Source of the DNA: a virus
IMG/VR virus record: IMGVR_UViG_3300021957_000170
Span: 1 to 31,750 of that record
Length of the DNA: 31,750 nucleotides
Strand: one strand, 5' to 3'
Translations under genes and position numbers: made by a program
Notes under the pieces: model-generated
What the model was told of the DNA's origin: nothing
The model's input: only the letters and a program-made list of their open reading frames with translations
Database searches by the model: none
In this document: in pieces, positions 21,577 to 28,919 of the stretch
How the letters are laid out: each line of letters begins with the position of its first letter
Position numbering within the stretch: position 1 is the first letter of the stretch

Positions 21577-21848
21577 TGGCAATTACATACAGAGGCGAAA
21601 AGTTTTCAGGTTTTAACAAGCCTAAAAGAACGCCTGGTCATAAAACAAAATCACACGCAGTTCTAGCTAAAGTTGGAGAAACCATTAAACTAATACGCTT
21701 TGGTCAACAAGGCGTTAGCGGTGCTGGTAAAAATCCAATGACTGCAAAAGATAAAGCTAGAAGAAAATCCTTTAAAGCAAGACACGCTAAGAACATTGCA
21801 AAAGGTAAACTGTCAGCCGCTTACTGGGCTGATAAAGTAAAATGGTAA
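21576..21848 (+). CDS. Conserved basic phage protein
   Basis: This 90-residue basic protein starts at ATG 21576. It has a distinctive sequence: YRGEKFSGFNKPKRTP, then KLIRFGQQGVSGAGKNP and RRKSFKARHAKNIAKGKLSA-AYWADKVKW. I recall near-identical small proteins with the R-F-G-Q-Q-G-V and KARH-x-KNI-x-KGK-x-SAAYWA-x-KVKW patterns in marine phages, always near portal genes. Function is unknown; high positive charge suggests contact with packaged DNA or the portal. Its strict conservation implies a structural or assembly role. Confidence 0.7.
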   Translation: MAITYRGEKFSGFNKPKRTPGHKTKSHAVLAKVGETIKLIRFGQQGVSGAGKNPMTAKDKARRKSFKARHAKNIAKGKLSAAYWADKVKW

Positions 21849-21859
21849 GGAGATAAATT

Positions 21860-22009
21860 ATGCCAAAAGGACTATACGCAAACATTCAAGCTAAACGCAA
21901 AAGGATAAAAGCTGGATCAAATGAAAAAATGAGAAAGCCAGGCACTAAGGGTGCGCCAACTGCTAAAGCATTTAAAAAAGCAGCTAAGACTGCAAAAAAG
22001 AGGAAGTAA
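21860..22009 (+). CDS. Small Lys-rich phage protein
   Basis: From ATG 21860, with AAGGAG seven bases upstream, the frame encodes 49 residues: MPKGLYANIQAKRKRIKAGS, then NEKMRKPGTKGAPTAKAFKK and AAKTAKKRK. The pattern Y-A-N-I-x-A-K-R-x-R-I-x-x-G-S-x-E-x-M-R-x-P-G-x-x-G-A-P-x-A-x-A-F is common in marine phage genomes near head genes. It is probably a DNA-binding small virion or assembly protein. It is well supported by ribosome site and codon sense. Confidence 0.7.
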   Translation: MPKGLYANIQAKRKRIKAGSNEKMRKPGTKGAPTAKAFKKAAKTAKKRK

Positions 22010-22011
22010 CC

Positions 22012-22119
22012 ATGCCAAAAGTAGGAAAACAAAAATTCAGCTATACAACAGCTGGAATGAAAAAAGCTAAAGCTGCCGCTAAGAAAAGCGGTAAAAAAGT
22101 TTCTTATAAGAAAAAGTAA
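22012..22119 (+). CDS. Small Lys-rich phage protein
   Basis: From ATG 22012 the frame encodes 35 residues, MPKVGKQKFSYTTAGMKKAK then AAAKKSGKKVSYKKK. Short proteins of the M-P-K-V-G-x-x-x-F-x-Y-T-x-x-G pattern followed by Lys/Ala repeats are familiar in phages next to the previous type. The AGGAAG site upstream is in the end of the preceding gene. It probably binds DNA or acid surfaces; function is unknown. It stops directly at the GTG of the next gene. Confidence 0.65.
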   Translation: MPKVGKQKFSYTTAGMKKAKAAAKKSGKKVSYKKK

Positions 22120-22497
22120 GTGCGACCATCCTCGGCAAAAGCCAAGGGTCGTAAACTCCAGCAATGGGTTGTTGAGAAACTCGTTGCTTTACTTGGTTTT
22201 GATCCTGAAGATTTAGAATCAAGACCTATGGGATCTTCTGGTGAAGATGTCATTATGGGTGTTCAATCCCGCAAACAATTCCCTTACTCTATTGAGTGCA
22301 AAAACCAAGAAGCAGTTAATGTGTGGAAGGCTATGGAGCAATGCCAAACAAACTGTAAAGATTATGAGCCTTTGGTTATAATAAAGAGAAATAAAAGCAA
22401 ACCACTAGCATTAGTGGATGCTGAGTATTTTATTAAACTGCATGAGGATCAAGATGGAACAAGAAACAAAGATAGAGATACATCAACATCAGAATAA
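22120..22497 (+). CDS. Holliday-junction-resolvase-like PD-(D/E)XK nuclease
   Basis: This 125-residue protein starts at GTG 22120, directly after the stop of the preceding gene. It shows a compact PD-(D/E)XK core: Glu19 in KGRKLQQWVVEKL, Glu42-Asp43 in SSGEDVIMG, and Glu59-x-Lys61 in YSIECKNQEAVNVW. The first 12 residues are basic. It resembles phage proteins related to archaeal Hjc resolvases and may resolve branched DNA before packaging. It sits between small head-assembly genes and lysis genes, as in many marine phages. The 3' end overlaps the holin-like gene by 44 bases. Confidence 0.75.
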   Translation: MRPSSAKAKGRKLQQWVVEKLVALLGFDPEDLESRPMGSSGEDVIMGVQSRKQFPYSIECKNQEAVNVWKAMEQCQTNCKDYEPLVIIKRNKSKPLALVDAEYFIKLHEDQDGTRNKDRDTSTSE

Positions 22498-22708
22498 AAC
22501 TTGGTACAACTTAGCCGAGGGTTTTGATAAGTGGCGAGTCTTTCCTAGATTGCTTATTACTTTATATGGGTATGCTTTCTATCAAACCACCCAATGGTTT
22601 ATGACCTTACCTGATCCAACAAACGCACAATCAGCATTTGTTTCTATTATTGTTGGTGCAGGTGCTGCATGGTTTGGTTTGTATGTTGGCGGCACACCAA
22701 GAAAATGA
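22454..22708 (+). CDS. Putative holin with two membrane segments
   Basis: This 84-residue protein starts at ATG 22454 (GAGGATCAAG just upstream). The first 27 residues are polar. Two membrane helices follow: LLITLYGYAFYQTTQWFMTL at about 33-52 and SAFVSIIVGAGAAWFGLYVG at about 60-80, joined by a short loop, with a basic end (TPRK). This is a class II holin layout, and it lies directly before a second holin-like gene and the endolysin. It could instead be a holin antagonist. Its TGA overlaps the next ATG. Confidence 0.65.
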   Translation: MEQETKIEIHQHQNKTWYNLAEGFDKWRVFPRLLITLYGYAFYQTTQWFMTLPDPTNAQSAFVSIIVGAGAAWFGLYVGGTPRK

Positions 22709-23085
22709 TTGATAAACTTATTGATCCAGTAAGCAATATTTTAGATAAATTTATTGTTGATAAAGATTTAAAACAAAAATTAAATCATGAGATTGAGCTT
22801 GAGATACAAAAAGCAAATACCTCACAAATAGAAGTTAATAAAGTTGAGGCTGGTCATAGATCTATTTTTGTTGCTGGTTGGAGGCCTTGTTGCGGATGGA
22901 TTTGTGCTATAGCTCTTGGGTATCATTTTGTATTACAACCAATTATTTTATTTTTTTTATCTCTTAATAATATGCAATACGAACTACCAGTATTTGACAT
23001 GGGTGCATTGCTGTATGTCTTAGGCGGTATGTTAGGTCTTGGTGGGTTAAGAAGTTATGAAAAGTCTAAAGGCTTAACCAAATGA
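22705..23085 (+). CDS. GTA_holin_3TM-type holin
   Basis: This 126-residue protein starts at ATG 22705 (ATGA overlap). The N-terminus is an amphipathic region (IDKLIDPVSNILDKFIVDKD), followed by the family signature QIEVNKVEAGHRSIFVAGWRP (about 47-67), which I recognise from 3TM holins of gene transfer agents and marine phages. Membrane helices are at about 68-90 (CCGWICAIALGYHFVLQPII, continuing) and 103-118 (ALLYVLGGMLGLGGL). It should form the pore that releases endolysin. It is four-base coupled to the endolysin gene. Confidence 0.82.
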   Translation: MIDKLIDPVSNILDKFIVDKDLKQKLNHEIELEIQKANTSQIEVNKVEAGHRSIFVAGWRPCCGWICAIALGYHFVLQPIILFFLSLNNMQYELPVFDMGALLYVLGGMLGLGGLRSYEKSKGLTK

Positions 23086-23456
23086 GCGAATGGAAGAACT
23101 TTAGGTTAGACGAGTTTAATTGTAAGCATTGTGGTGAAAATAGGATTGAACATGAGCTAGTAGATAAGTTACAATCGCTTAGAGAGGACTTAGGTTTTCC
23201 ATTTATTGTTTCTTCTGGTTATCGATGTTCAGAACATCCAGTAGAAAAAAAGAAAAGTAAACCAGGTACTCACAACTTAGGGATTGCGGTTGATATAGCC
23301 TGTAGTCACAAACAAGCATTACAAATAGTATCCGCAGCCGAAGGTTATGGATTTACAGGAATTGGAGTTAATCAAAAAGGCGATGGAAGATTCATACACC
23401 TCGATATCAGCAAGACTACACATGATCGTCCAAGGCCTCATATCTGGAGCTATTAA
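23082..23456 (+). CDS. Endolysin, peptidase M15 family
   Basis: This 124-residue protein is an M15-type zinc peptidase that cuts the peptide cross-links of peptidoglycan. Zinc ligands and catalytic points are present: SSGYRC (44-49), H64 and D71 in GTHNLGIAVDIA, and H106 with D108 in FIHLDIS. A CKHC pair at 14-17 may bind a second metal. There is no signal peptide, so release needs the holins encoded just upstream. Length fits a single-domain phage endolysin without cell-wall-binding domain. Confidence 0.9.
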   Translation: MSEWKNFRLDEFNCKHCGENRIEHELVDKLQSLREDLGFPFIVSSGYRCSEHPVEKKKSKPGTHNLGIAVDIACSHKQALQIVSAAEGYGFTGIGVNQKGDGRFIHLDISKTTHDRPRPHIWSY

Positions 23457-23462
23457 TTTCTA

Positions 23463-23702
23463 ATGGAACTTTCATTCTATGTGGTTTGGAATATCTTTGT
23501 CACTTTGGTCATAGCACCACTTTTTTATTCCATACGCAAAAATGAGAATGAAGCAAAAAGAATTGACATACTTGTTAACAAAACAAGAGAAGAAATAGCT
23601 AGAGACTATGTGACCAGACAAGCGCACAATGTTGAATATTCAAGATTAATGGACAAAATAGACAAACTTGATGCTAAAATAGATAAACTAATTACAAATT
23701 AA
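23463..23702 (+). CDS. Membrane-anchored coiled-coil protein (possible i-spanin)
   Basis: This 79-residue protein has an N-terminal membrane helix (SFYVVWNIFVTLVIAPLFYS, about 4-23) and then a long charged helix (IRKNENEAKRIDILVNKTRE and RLMDKIDKLDAKIDKLI) with heptad spacing. This is the topology of an inner-membrane spanin and its position six bases after the endolysin stop fits the lysis cassette. No embedded or separate outer-membrane lipoprotein is visible, so another function is possible. Confidence 0.55.
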   Translation: MELSFYVVWNIFVTLVIAPLFYSIRKNENEAKRIDILVNKTREEIARDYVTRQAHNVEYSRLMDKIDKLDAKIDKLITN

Positions 23703-23703
23703 T

Positions 23704-24666
23704 ATGGCAATAGGAATACCAGGACAATCAAGGGCAGGGCCAGTGGCTACTGGTCAAGCATACGCACAAAGTATAGCTGGTGGTATGCCGATGGAACAAA
23801 TCATTGCGCCAGGCGTTAGTTATTCTCCAGAACAATCAGGTGGTTACACACAAAAAGATTTAGATTTTATTGCAAAAGGGCCAGCTCCAGTAATGCCTAT
23901 TGCACCTACGACTGGTGAGGTTGCAACCATACCAAATCAAATGCCTTATGCTCCCCCAGGCGTAACGCAACCAACTCCCTTTCCTGCTGTTGGTAATTTT
24001 GATTTTTTAACAGGCTTAGATTTTAGTAACTTGCCTGATTTTAGCGATATAGATTTTAGCAATATAGAGATAGACGCAGCACTTAAAGAATACTCTGATA
24101 GGATAGATGCTGGTGAACCAGAGCCGTTTGAAAGTTTCCTTACAGAACCTTATCAAGTACCAGTCATGCCACAAGCACCTGCTTACCAAGAGCCAGTAAA
24201 CTTTACTGCTGTTCCTCAAGCACCTATTCTTGCACCAGTAATGCCGAGTATGCCTGGAGAACCTGAGCCTATAGTCCAACCAATAGCCGCCCCAATATCT
24301 CCAGTACAAACATTGCCGCAAAATATTTTTGCAAACATACCACAACCAGTAATACCACAACCAGTAATACCACAACCAGTAATACCACAACCAGTAATAC
24401 CACAACCAGTAATTCAAAAACCTATTCCTCAAGAACCAATTGAATTACCATTCATACCTGATTTTTCAAATATACCTGATTTATCAAACATACCAATGAA
24501 CTTTACTGGTTTACCAAATATGCCAGTTATGCCTCAGATACCACAAACAACATACATACCCCCGGCATCGTCTTTTATACAACCTAGGGTAGAAGAAATA
24601 GTTTCTCCTATTAGCAGGGGTAGAACAAGACAGCTACCACAACCAGGTTTATTTAACTTAGTATAA
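23704..24666 (+). CDS. Proline-rich protein with tandem PVIPQ repeats
   Basis: This 320-residue protein is Pro-, Gln- and Ile-rich throughout. It begins with MAIGIPGQSRAGPVATGQ and ends in a basic RGRTRQLPQPGLFNLV. A middle section repeats FSNLPDFSDIDFSNIEID, and again PDFSNIPDLSNIPMNFTG near 252-270. At about 213-237 are five tandem copies of PQPVI. It has no membrane or catalytic motif; it may be an extended virion or assembly linker. It lies between lysis genes and the scaffold. The start overlaps nothing and follows a one-base gap. Confidence 0.65.
   Translation: MAIGIPGQSRAGPVATGQAYAQSIAGGMPMEQIIAPGVSYSPEQSGGYTQKDLDFIAKGPAPVMPIAPTTGEVATIPNQMPYAPPGVTQPTPFPAVGNFDFLTGLDFSNLPDFSDIDFSNIEIDAALKEYSDRIDAGEPEPFESFLTEPYQVPVMPQAPAYQEPVNFTAVPQAPILAPVMPSMPGEPEPIVQPIAAPISPVQTLPQNIFANIPQPVIPQPVIPQPVIPQPVIPQPVIQKPIPQEPIELPFIPDFSNIPDLSNIPMNFTGLPNMPVMPQIPQTTYIPPASSFIQPRVEEIVSPISRGRTRQLPQPGLFNLV
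24340..24414 (+). repeat. Five tandem 15-base repeats (PQPVI)
   Basis: Five direct copies of CCACAACCAGTAATA run from 24340 to 24414; the last base of the fifth differs. They encode repeats of P-Q-P-V-I. Exact identity at the DNA level shows recent expansion and makes the copy number likely to vary between relatives. Confidence 0.95.
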
Positions 24667-24933
24667 ATGTCAATCACACACGAAGAAGTAGTTAAAGCAG
24701 CAGAAGCCGAAAGAATTTTAAATTCTGATGTCTTTAAAGAAGCAATAGAAAATCTTAAAAACGAATACATAACTTACTGGTTAAACTCTCGTGGCATCGA
24801 TGATGTTGCAGTTAGAGAAGACTTCCACAGATCCTTATTACTTCTTCCTGAAGTAGAAAGACACCTACGCATCATGGCTGAGAAAGGAAAACTCACAAAA
24901 GCCAACATCAACAAAATCCGTAACATAGCCTAA
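24667..24933 (+). CDS. Small helical phage protein
   Basis: This 88-residue protein starts at ATG 24667, one base after the TAA region of the repeat protein. It is largely helical: EEVVKAAEAERILNSDVFKE, then AIENLKNEYITYWLN and a C-terminal RHLRIMAEKGKLTKANINK. The order A-E-x-E-R-I-L-x-x-x-x-x-K-E-A-x-E is found in small phage proteins placed before scaffold or capsid genes, by recollection. It may be a head-assembly helper. No enzyme motif is present. Confidence 0.65.
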   Translation: MSITHEEVVKAAEAERILNSDVFKEAIENLKNEYITYWLNSRGIDDVAVREDFHRSLLLLPEVERHLRIMAEKGKLTKANINKIRNIA

Positions 24934-24995
24934 AACTTTCCCTTTTCTACATTATTGGTTTAAAATATCCCTAAATACAAAATAGGAGTATTTAT
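24934..24995 (+). promoter_or_regulatory. Control region before scaffold and capsid genes
   Basis: The 62-base gap holds TAAAAT (24961-24966), a possible -10 with only a poor -35. It also has CTTTTCTACATTATT (24942-24956), resembling CTTTTCTACACTAAT before TerS. An AGGAG site lies seven bases before ATG 24996. The gap probably contains a capsid-gene promoter, but no strong consensus is seen. Confidence 0.3.
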
Positions 24996-25994
24996 ATGAG
25001 CAATAACGGAAAACCGACTGCTTTACAAACAGATGGTGAATCAACCACCTCAGCGTTTGAAAGTTTCTTAGCCCCTGAAGAGGACACGCAAGAAGAAGCA
25101 GTCATAGAGGAAGTTGAAGAGTCAATCGAACCAGAAGTTGAAGACTTTGAAGAGCAAGACGAAGAGCTTGTCGATGAGGAAGAACTCGAATACGATGACG
25201 AAGAAGATGGTGAAGAAGAAACGGAAGTTGAAGAGTTAGAAGAGCAACCCGTCTACAAAGTCACAATTGATGGCGATGAGATAGAGGTCACGCAGGACGA
25301 ACTCCTTAATGGTTATTCACGCCAACAAGATTACACGCGGAAGACACAGGAACTTGCTAATCAAAGAAAAACGATTGAGCAACAAGCCCAAGAGCTTCAG
25401 CAAAGAGATGCGATTTACGCACAGTTGTTACCGAAGATGGAAGCCCAGTTAAAGGGCGAATTGGTAAACGAACCAGATTGGGATAGTTTATACAATGATG
25501 ATCCGATAGCATACGTTCGCGAAAAACAAGTCTGGGATGAAAAGAAGGAAAAACTAACTGCCGTTAGTGCTGAACAGCAAAGACTTCAACAAGAAGCCTA
25601 CGCTCAACAGCAACAACAAATTGCACAACAAGTGCAAGAAGGGCAGCAAAAGATTCTTGAAATCATACCAGAATGGAAAAATGCAGAGATTGCCTCGAAA
25701 GAGAAATCAGCAATTCGTGACTATGGTATTAATGTTTTGGGCTATTCAGTTCAAGAGATGGATGCAATTTATGACTATCGTGCTTTGCTTGGTTTAAGAA
25801 ACGCTTGGTTAAACTCTAAAACAGTTGAAGCCACGAAGAAAAGACCGACACAGAAAGCACCCGCAAGAGTGGCCCGACCCGGAACGACTACTAGAAAAAA
25901 ATCAGTAGCACCAGCGAAAAGAGCAAAACAGGTTTTAGCAAAAACTGGAAAAGTCCAGGATGCTGCTAAAGTTTTTGAACAATTTTTAAAATAA
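24996..25994 (+). CDS. Capsid scaffolding protein
   Basis: This 332-residue protein has the typical scaffold composition. Residues about 25-85 are extremely acidic (EEDTQEEAVIEEVEESIEPE onward); about 90-105 is YKVTIDGDEIEVTQDELLNG, a small domain found in podovirus scaffolds; 115-220 is a Gln/Glu-rich coiled coil (QQAQELQQRDAIYAQLLPKM). The C-terminal 60 residues are basic (KKRPTQKAPARVARPG and KKSVAPAKRAKQ), the usual capsid-binding end. It lies directly before the major capsid gene, as in T7-like and related phages, and guides prohead assembly. Confidence 0.88.
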   Translation: MSNNGKPTALQTDGESTTSAFESFLAPEEDTQEEAVIEEVEESIEPEVEDFEEQDEELVDEEELEYDDEEDGEEETEVEELEEQPVYKVTIDGDEIEVTQDELLNGYSRQQDYTRKTQELANQRKTIEQQAQELQQRDAIYAQLLPKMEAQLKGELVNEPDWDSLYNDDPIAYVREKQVWDEKKEKLTAVSAEQQRLQQEAYAQQQQQIAQQVQEGQQKILEIIPEWKNAEIASKEKSAIRDYGINVLGYSVQEMDAIYDYRALLGLRNAWLNSKTVEATKKRPTQKAPARVARPGTTTRKKSVAPAKRAKQVLAKTGKVQDAAKVFEQFLK

Positions 25995-26011
25995 TTTTAT
26001 AGGAAAATATA

Positions 26012-26947
26012 ATGGCTAAAGTAACAAACGCATTTGATACATACAGCGCGAGTTCAGACAGAGAAGATTTAAGTAATATCATTTACAACATCTCTCCAAT
26101 GCAAACTCCGTTTATGTCTTCAATTGGAAAAAGAAGTATTAGGAATGTTGTCTTTGATTGGCAAACAGAAGATCTAGCATCTCCAGTCTCAACTGGTGAA
26201 TTAGAAGGTTTTGAACTTTCAAGATCTGCTGCTGTTGGCACAAGTCGTGTTAGCAATGTTGCTATGATCTCAAAAAGAGATGCAACTGTATCAGGCTCAC
26301 AAGAGTCTTCAGACCCTGCTGGTAAGAGATCAGAAATGGCTCACCAACTAGCTATCATGTCTAAAGCTCTAAAGAGAGATATGGAAGAAGCTCTTTGTCA
26401 AAAGAATGGAAAAACTACTGGTAATGCGACAACTGCTCGTAAGACTGGTGCTTTTGAATCTTGGATGAAATCTAATGTTAACAACGCAGCAGGATCAACT
26501 CCTACTGGCGGTGGAACAGCTCCAACAGACGGAACTCAAAGGGATCTTACAGAAGCCTTATTGAAGTCTGTACTACAAGATTGCTTTGAAAGTGGTGGCG
26601 AACCATCATTAGCAATTTGTGGGCCACATAACAAACAAGTTATCTCTGGTTTCACAGGTAGATCTCAAGCAAGACAAATGATTGACGCTAATACTGTTGA
26701 AGCATCAGTATCTATCTACTCTTCTGACTTTGGTGAGCTAAAAATAGTTCCATCAAACAGATCAAGAGAAAGATCTTTATTGTTGGTTGATCCTGAAATG
26801 GCAAAAGTATCTTACTTGCGTGATTTCAAAACAGTTGACATTGCAACAATCGGTGATGCAGTCACTAAAATGATCGTAGTTGAGTATGGATTAGAAGTAT
26901 CCAACGAAGCTGCTCATGGTTTAGTTGCTGACCTTAACGTAAGTTAA
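26012..26947 (+). CDS. Major capsid protein (DUF5309/SU10-like, HK97 fold)
   Basis: This 311-residue protein matches the DUF5309 (SU10-type) capsid family: NAFDTYSASSDREDLSNIIY near the N-terminus, ISPMQTPFMSSIGKRSIRN (27-45), FDWQTEDLASP, ISKRDATVSGSQ, and the helix GKRSEMAHQLAIMSKALKRD followed by AICGPHNKQVISGFTGR. The C-terminal part (RSRERSLLLVDPEMAKVSYLRD) is also characteristic. It forms the icosahedral shell. The start has AGGAAAATATA upstream. A strong terminator follows 19 bases after the stop, consistent with very high expression. Confidence 0.93.
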   Translation: MAKVTNAFDTYSASSDREDLSNIIYNISPMQTPFMSSIGKRSIRNVVFDWQTEDLASPVSTGELEGFELSRSAAVGTSRVSNVAMISKRDATVSGSQESSDPAGKRSEMAHQLAIMSKALKRDMEEALCQKNGKTTGNATTARKTGAFESWMKSNVNNAAGSTPTGGGTAPTDGTQRDLTEALLKSVLQDCFESGGEPSLAICGPHNKQVISGFTGRSQARQMIDANTVEASVSIYSSDFGELKIVPSNRSRERSLLLVDPEMAKVSYLRDFKTVDIATIGDAVTKMIVVEYGLEVSNEAAHGLVADLNVS

Positions 26948-26965
26948 GTTCTCGGTTAATAACCT

Positions 26966-26994
26966 TAAAGGGATGTTTCGGCATCCCTTTTTTT
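26966..26994 (+). terminator. Rho-independent terminator after capsid gene
   Basis: AAAGGGATG (26966-26974) and CATCCCTTT (26981-26989) form a nine-base-pair stem with a TTTCGG loop, and the T-run continues to 26994. This is a textbook intrinsic terminator. It would end or attenuate the scaffold-capsid transcript before the head-completion and tail genes. Confidence 0.95.
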
Positions 26995-27011
26995 TGTGTT
27001 AAAATTTGCCA

Positions 27012-27302
27012 ATGACTAAAAGAACTGTTATCGATCATAAGACTGGATTAACCAACGAGTTTATTACCGAAGACAATAAAGATATCTTCCACACCACTCA
27101 AGACATTCAGCCTGTGATAGAGCATTGCAAAATTCTTGCAGACAATAAGCCTGGCAAGGACATTCGCCATGTTGCGGAAGTTCCAATGGTGGTTTATCAA
27201 AGAGCTTGTCGCGAAGGATGGGCGAACGATATGAAACAGTGGAGAAGGTGGTTAAACAATTCAGACAATAAAGTTTTTAGAACATGGCAAGGTAAACTAT
27301 GA
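27012..27302 (+). CDS. Conserved phage protein of the capsid-adaptor region
   Basis: This 96-residue protein is read from ATG 27012; a TTG at 27006 is in frame and no clear ribosome site exists for either. The sequence DHKTGLTNEFITEDNKDIFH then TTQDIQPVIEHCKILADNKP shows the I/V-T-x-D-N...QD-x-x-P-x-x-E pattern and ends in YQRACREGWANDMKQWRRWL-NNSDNKVFRTW. Small proteins of this kind often lie just after the capsid gene in podoviruses. Function is not established. It has a four-base overlap with the adaptor gene. Confidence 0.7.
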   Translation: MTKRTVIDHKTGLTNEFITEDNKDIFHTTQDIQPVIEHCKILADNKPGKDIRHVAEVPMVVYQRACREGWANDMKQWRRWLNNSDNKVFRTWQGKL

Positions 27303-27949
27303 CATACGCAGAATTAAAATCTAATATCGCAAGTTATCTGAATCGTTCAGATTTAACAGATGTGATTGATTCATTTATTGATAGCACAGAAGCAGAATTT
27401 AACCGCAGACTAAGAGTTAAAGGCATGATTAAACGTGCTACTGCAACACTAGCAACACAATATCTTGCAGTACCAACCGACTGGTTAGAAGCAATTAACC
27501 TACAAATTGATGGCGATAATTTTTCACCATTATTTCAACAGTCTATTGAGTCCATGGATGTGTACAGAAAGTCTAATGACAACATAACAGGGCAACCTAT
27601 TTATTTTGCAATGGTTGATGATTCAATTGAATTTGCACCTACCCCAGACGGAAGTTATACAGTACAATTAACCTACTACGGAAAGATTGACTCATTGAGC
27701 GATTCTAATACTAGCAACTTTTTATCCACAGGATATCCAGATGCTTATCTTTACGGATCACTAAAACACGCTTCAATCTATTTAATGGAAGACGAACGAG
27801 TGCCATTATTTACAGCACAGTTCGAGAAGGCTCTGGAAGAAATGAGACTAGAGCAAGAAAAAGCCGAGTTTGGCAAAGGTTCTTTAATGCAAAGAAGAAG
27901 AACATACGGCAAACAACGCAAAAACAATTATTATTTTGGTAATAACTAG
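27299..27949 (+). CDS. Head-tail adaptor (Gp4-like) protein
   Basis: This 216-residue protein is of the phage adaptor type: MTYAELKSNIASYLNRSDLT followed by IDSFIDSTEAEFNRRLRVKGM, the helical start of Gp4-like and gp11-like adaptors that dock below the portal. Later segments (YLAVPTDWLEAINLQIDG, QPIYFAMVDDSIEFAPTPDG, YTVQLTYYGKIDSLSD) form the beta part, and the C-terminus is basic and Asn-rich (RRRTYGKQRKNNYYFG). It likely seals the head and joins the tail hub. The start overlaps the preceding stop by four bases. Confidence 0.82.
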   Translation: MTYAELKSNIASYLNRSDLTDVIDSFIDSTEAEFNRRLRVKGMIKRATATLATQYLAVPTDWLEAINLQIDGDNFSPLFQQSIESMDVYRKSNDNITGQPIYFAMVDDSIEFAPTPDGSYTVQLTYYGKIDSLSDSNTSNFLSTGYPDAYLYGSLKHASIYLMEDERVPLFTAQFEKALEEMRLEQEKAEFGKGSLMQRRRTYGKQRKNNYYFGNN

Positions 27950-27960
27950 GAGTATATGAA

Positions 27961-28353
27961 ATGGCTGGATTTAGTGATTATTTAGAAGACAAGGTACTTG
28001 ACCATGTATTTGGTGGAGTTGCTTATACAGCACCAACAACACATTATGTTGCTTTGTATACAGTAGCACCTACTGATACTGGCGGTGGTACTGAAGTAAC
28101 AGGTGGAGCTTATGCAAGACAAACCTCTACTTTTACTGTTTCAGGAACAAACCCTACTACAGCAACAAGTGCTGCGGCAGTTGAATATCCAACAGCTACA
28201 GCCGATTACGGAACTGTGGTTGCGGTTGGAATCATGGATGCATTAACTAGCGGCAACTTACTTGCCTATGCAAACTTAGATACATCTAAAGTTGTAAGCA
28301 ATGGTGATGTATTTAGATTTGACGCTGGTGATTTAGACATCACATTAGCCTAA
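27961..28353 (+). CDS. Tail-fibre-like small beta protein
   Basis: This 130-residue protein starts at ATG 27961, with AGGAG nine bases upstream. It has a distinctive pattern: DYLEDKVLDHVFGGVAYTAP, then HYVALYTVAPTDTGGGTEVT and GGAYARQTSTFTVSG, the recurrent motif of a phage family often annotated as tail fibre or virion protein. The rest is Thr/Ala-rich beta sequence, ending in SNGDVFRFDAGDLDITLA. No enzyme motif is present. It lies between the adaptor and the repeat-bearing fibre proteins. Confidence 0.75.
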   Translation: MAGFSDYLEDKVLDHVFGGVAYTAPTTHYVALYTVAPTDTGGGTEVTGGAYARQTSTFTVSGTNPTTATSAAAVEYPTATADYGTVVAVGIMDALTSGNLLAYANLDTSKVVSNGDVFRFDAGDLDITLA

Positions 28354-28357
28354 GACC

Positions 28358-28915
28358 ATGGCCTCAGTAGGCTATGGCTCATACAACTTCGGAATTGCCG
28401 CTTATGGCACTCCGCAGTATCAAGAAGCATCCGCAACAATAGCACAGACATCAGGTGCATCTGCTATAGGCAGACAGCTTGATCGTGGTGTTGCAACCAT
28501 TGCTCAGACATCTGGTATGTCTGCAATTGGTAGACAGGTAGATCGTGGATCTGCAACCCTAGCACAAACCAGTGGCATGAGTGCCGTTGGCATTCAAATT
28601 GATTTAGGATCAGCAACGATTGCTCAAACCTCTAGCATGACTGCTATTGGAACGCAGATTGATAAAACAACTGCAACCATAGCTCAAACATCATCGATGA
28701 CAGGTGTTGGTCGATATACGATTTCAGCACACGCAACAGGTGCAGAAACCTCAGACATGACTGCTTTAGGTAGACAAATAGACCGAGGTAAAGTAACAGG
28801 TGGTATCCCTGGTCAAGAAACAAGTGGATTTTCAGCAAGTGGTGGTCTAAAATGGGAAGTGATACAGAATCCCGATACTACATGGACTCAATTAACAAAA
28901 GAACAAGCGGCATAA
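28358..28915 (+). CDS. Repeat-containing virion protein, six 20-residue repeats
   Basis: This 185-residue protein starts at ATG 28358. After a 25-residue Gly/Tyr-rich start ([17 protein letters not shown]) come six consecutive 20-residue units from residue 26 to 145 with the consensus ATIAQTSxMxAxGRQIDRGx. The sixth unit is degenerate ([20 protein letters not shown]), then the pattern fades into [17 protein letters not shown] and a Trp-containing end. The regular short period fits a beta-solenoid or a fibrous shaft. No known family is recognised. Position among fibre genes makes a tail-spike or neck-fibre shaft likely. Confidence 0.75.
   Translation: MASVGYGSYNFGIAAYGTPQYQEASATIAQTSGASAIGRQLDRGVATIAQTSGMSAIGRQVDRGSATLAQTSGMSAVGIQIDLGSATIAQTSSMTAIGTQIDKTTATIAQTSSMTGVGRYTISAHATGAETSDMTALGRQIDRGKVTGGIPGQETSGFSASGGLKWEVIQNPDTTWTQLTKEQAA
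28433..28792 (+). repeat. Six 60-base repeat units in fibre-like gene
   Basis: Six in-frame 60-base units run from 28433 to 28792, each encoding 20 residues. They share GCAAC(A/C)ATxGCxCAxAC followed by TC(A/T)x(G/C)xATG at the same offsets but differ at many third positions, so the duplication is old and the protein pattern is under selection. Unit 6 diverges most at its first half. Confidence 0.85.
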
Positions 28916-28919
28916 CAAT

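Noticed and set aside
24340-24414. Short tandem repeats considered as a CRISPR array
   Set aside because: Repeats are contiguous without spacers and in frame with coding sequence.
24016-24432. Long antisense frame of Trp/Tyr/Leu repeats opposite the Pro-rich gene
   Set aside because: It is the reverse reading of the 15-base CCACAACCAGTAATA repeats; low-complexity YWLWY pattern, no ribosome site, full overlap with a sensible gene.
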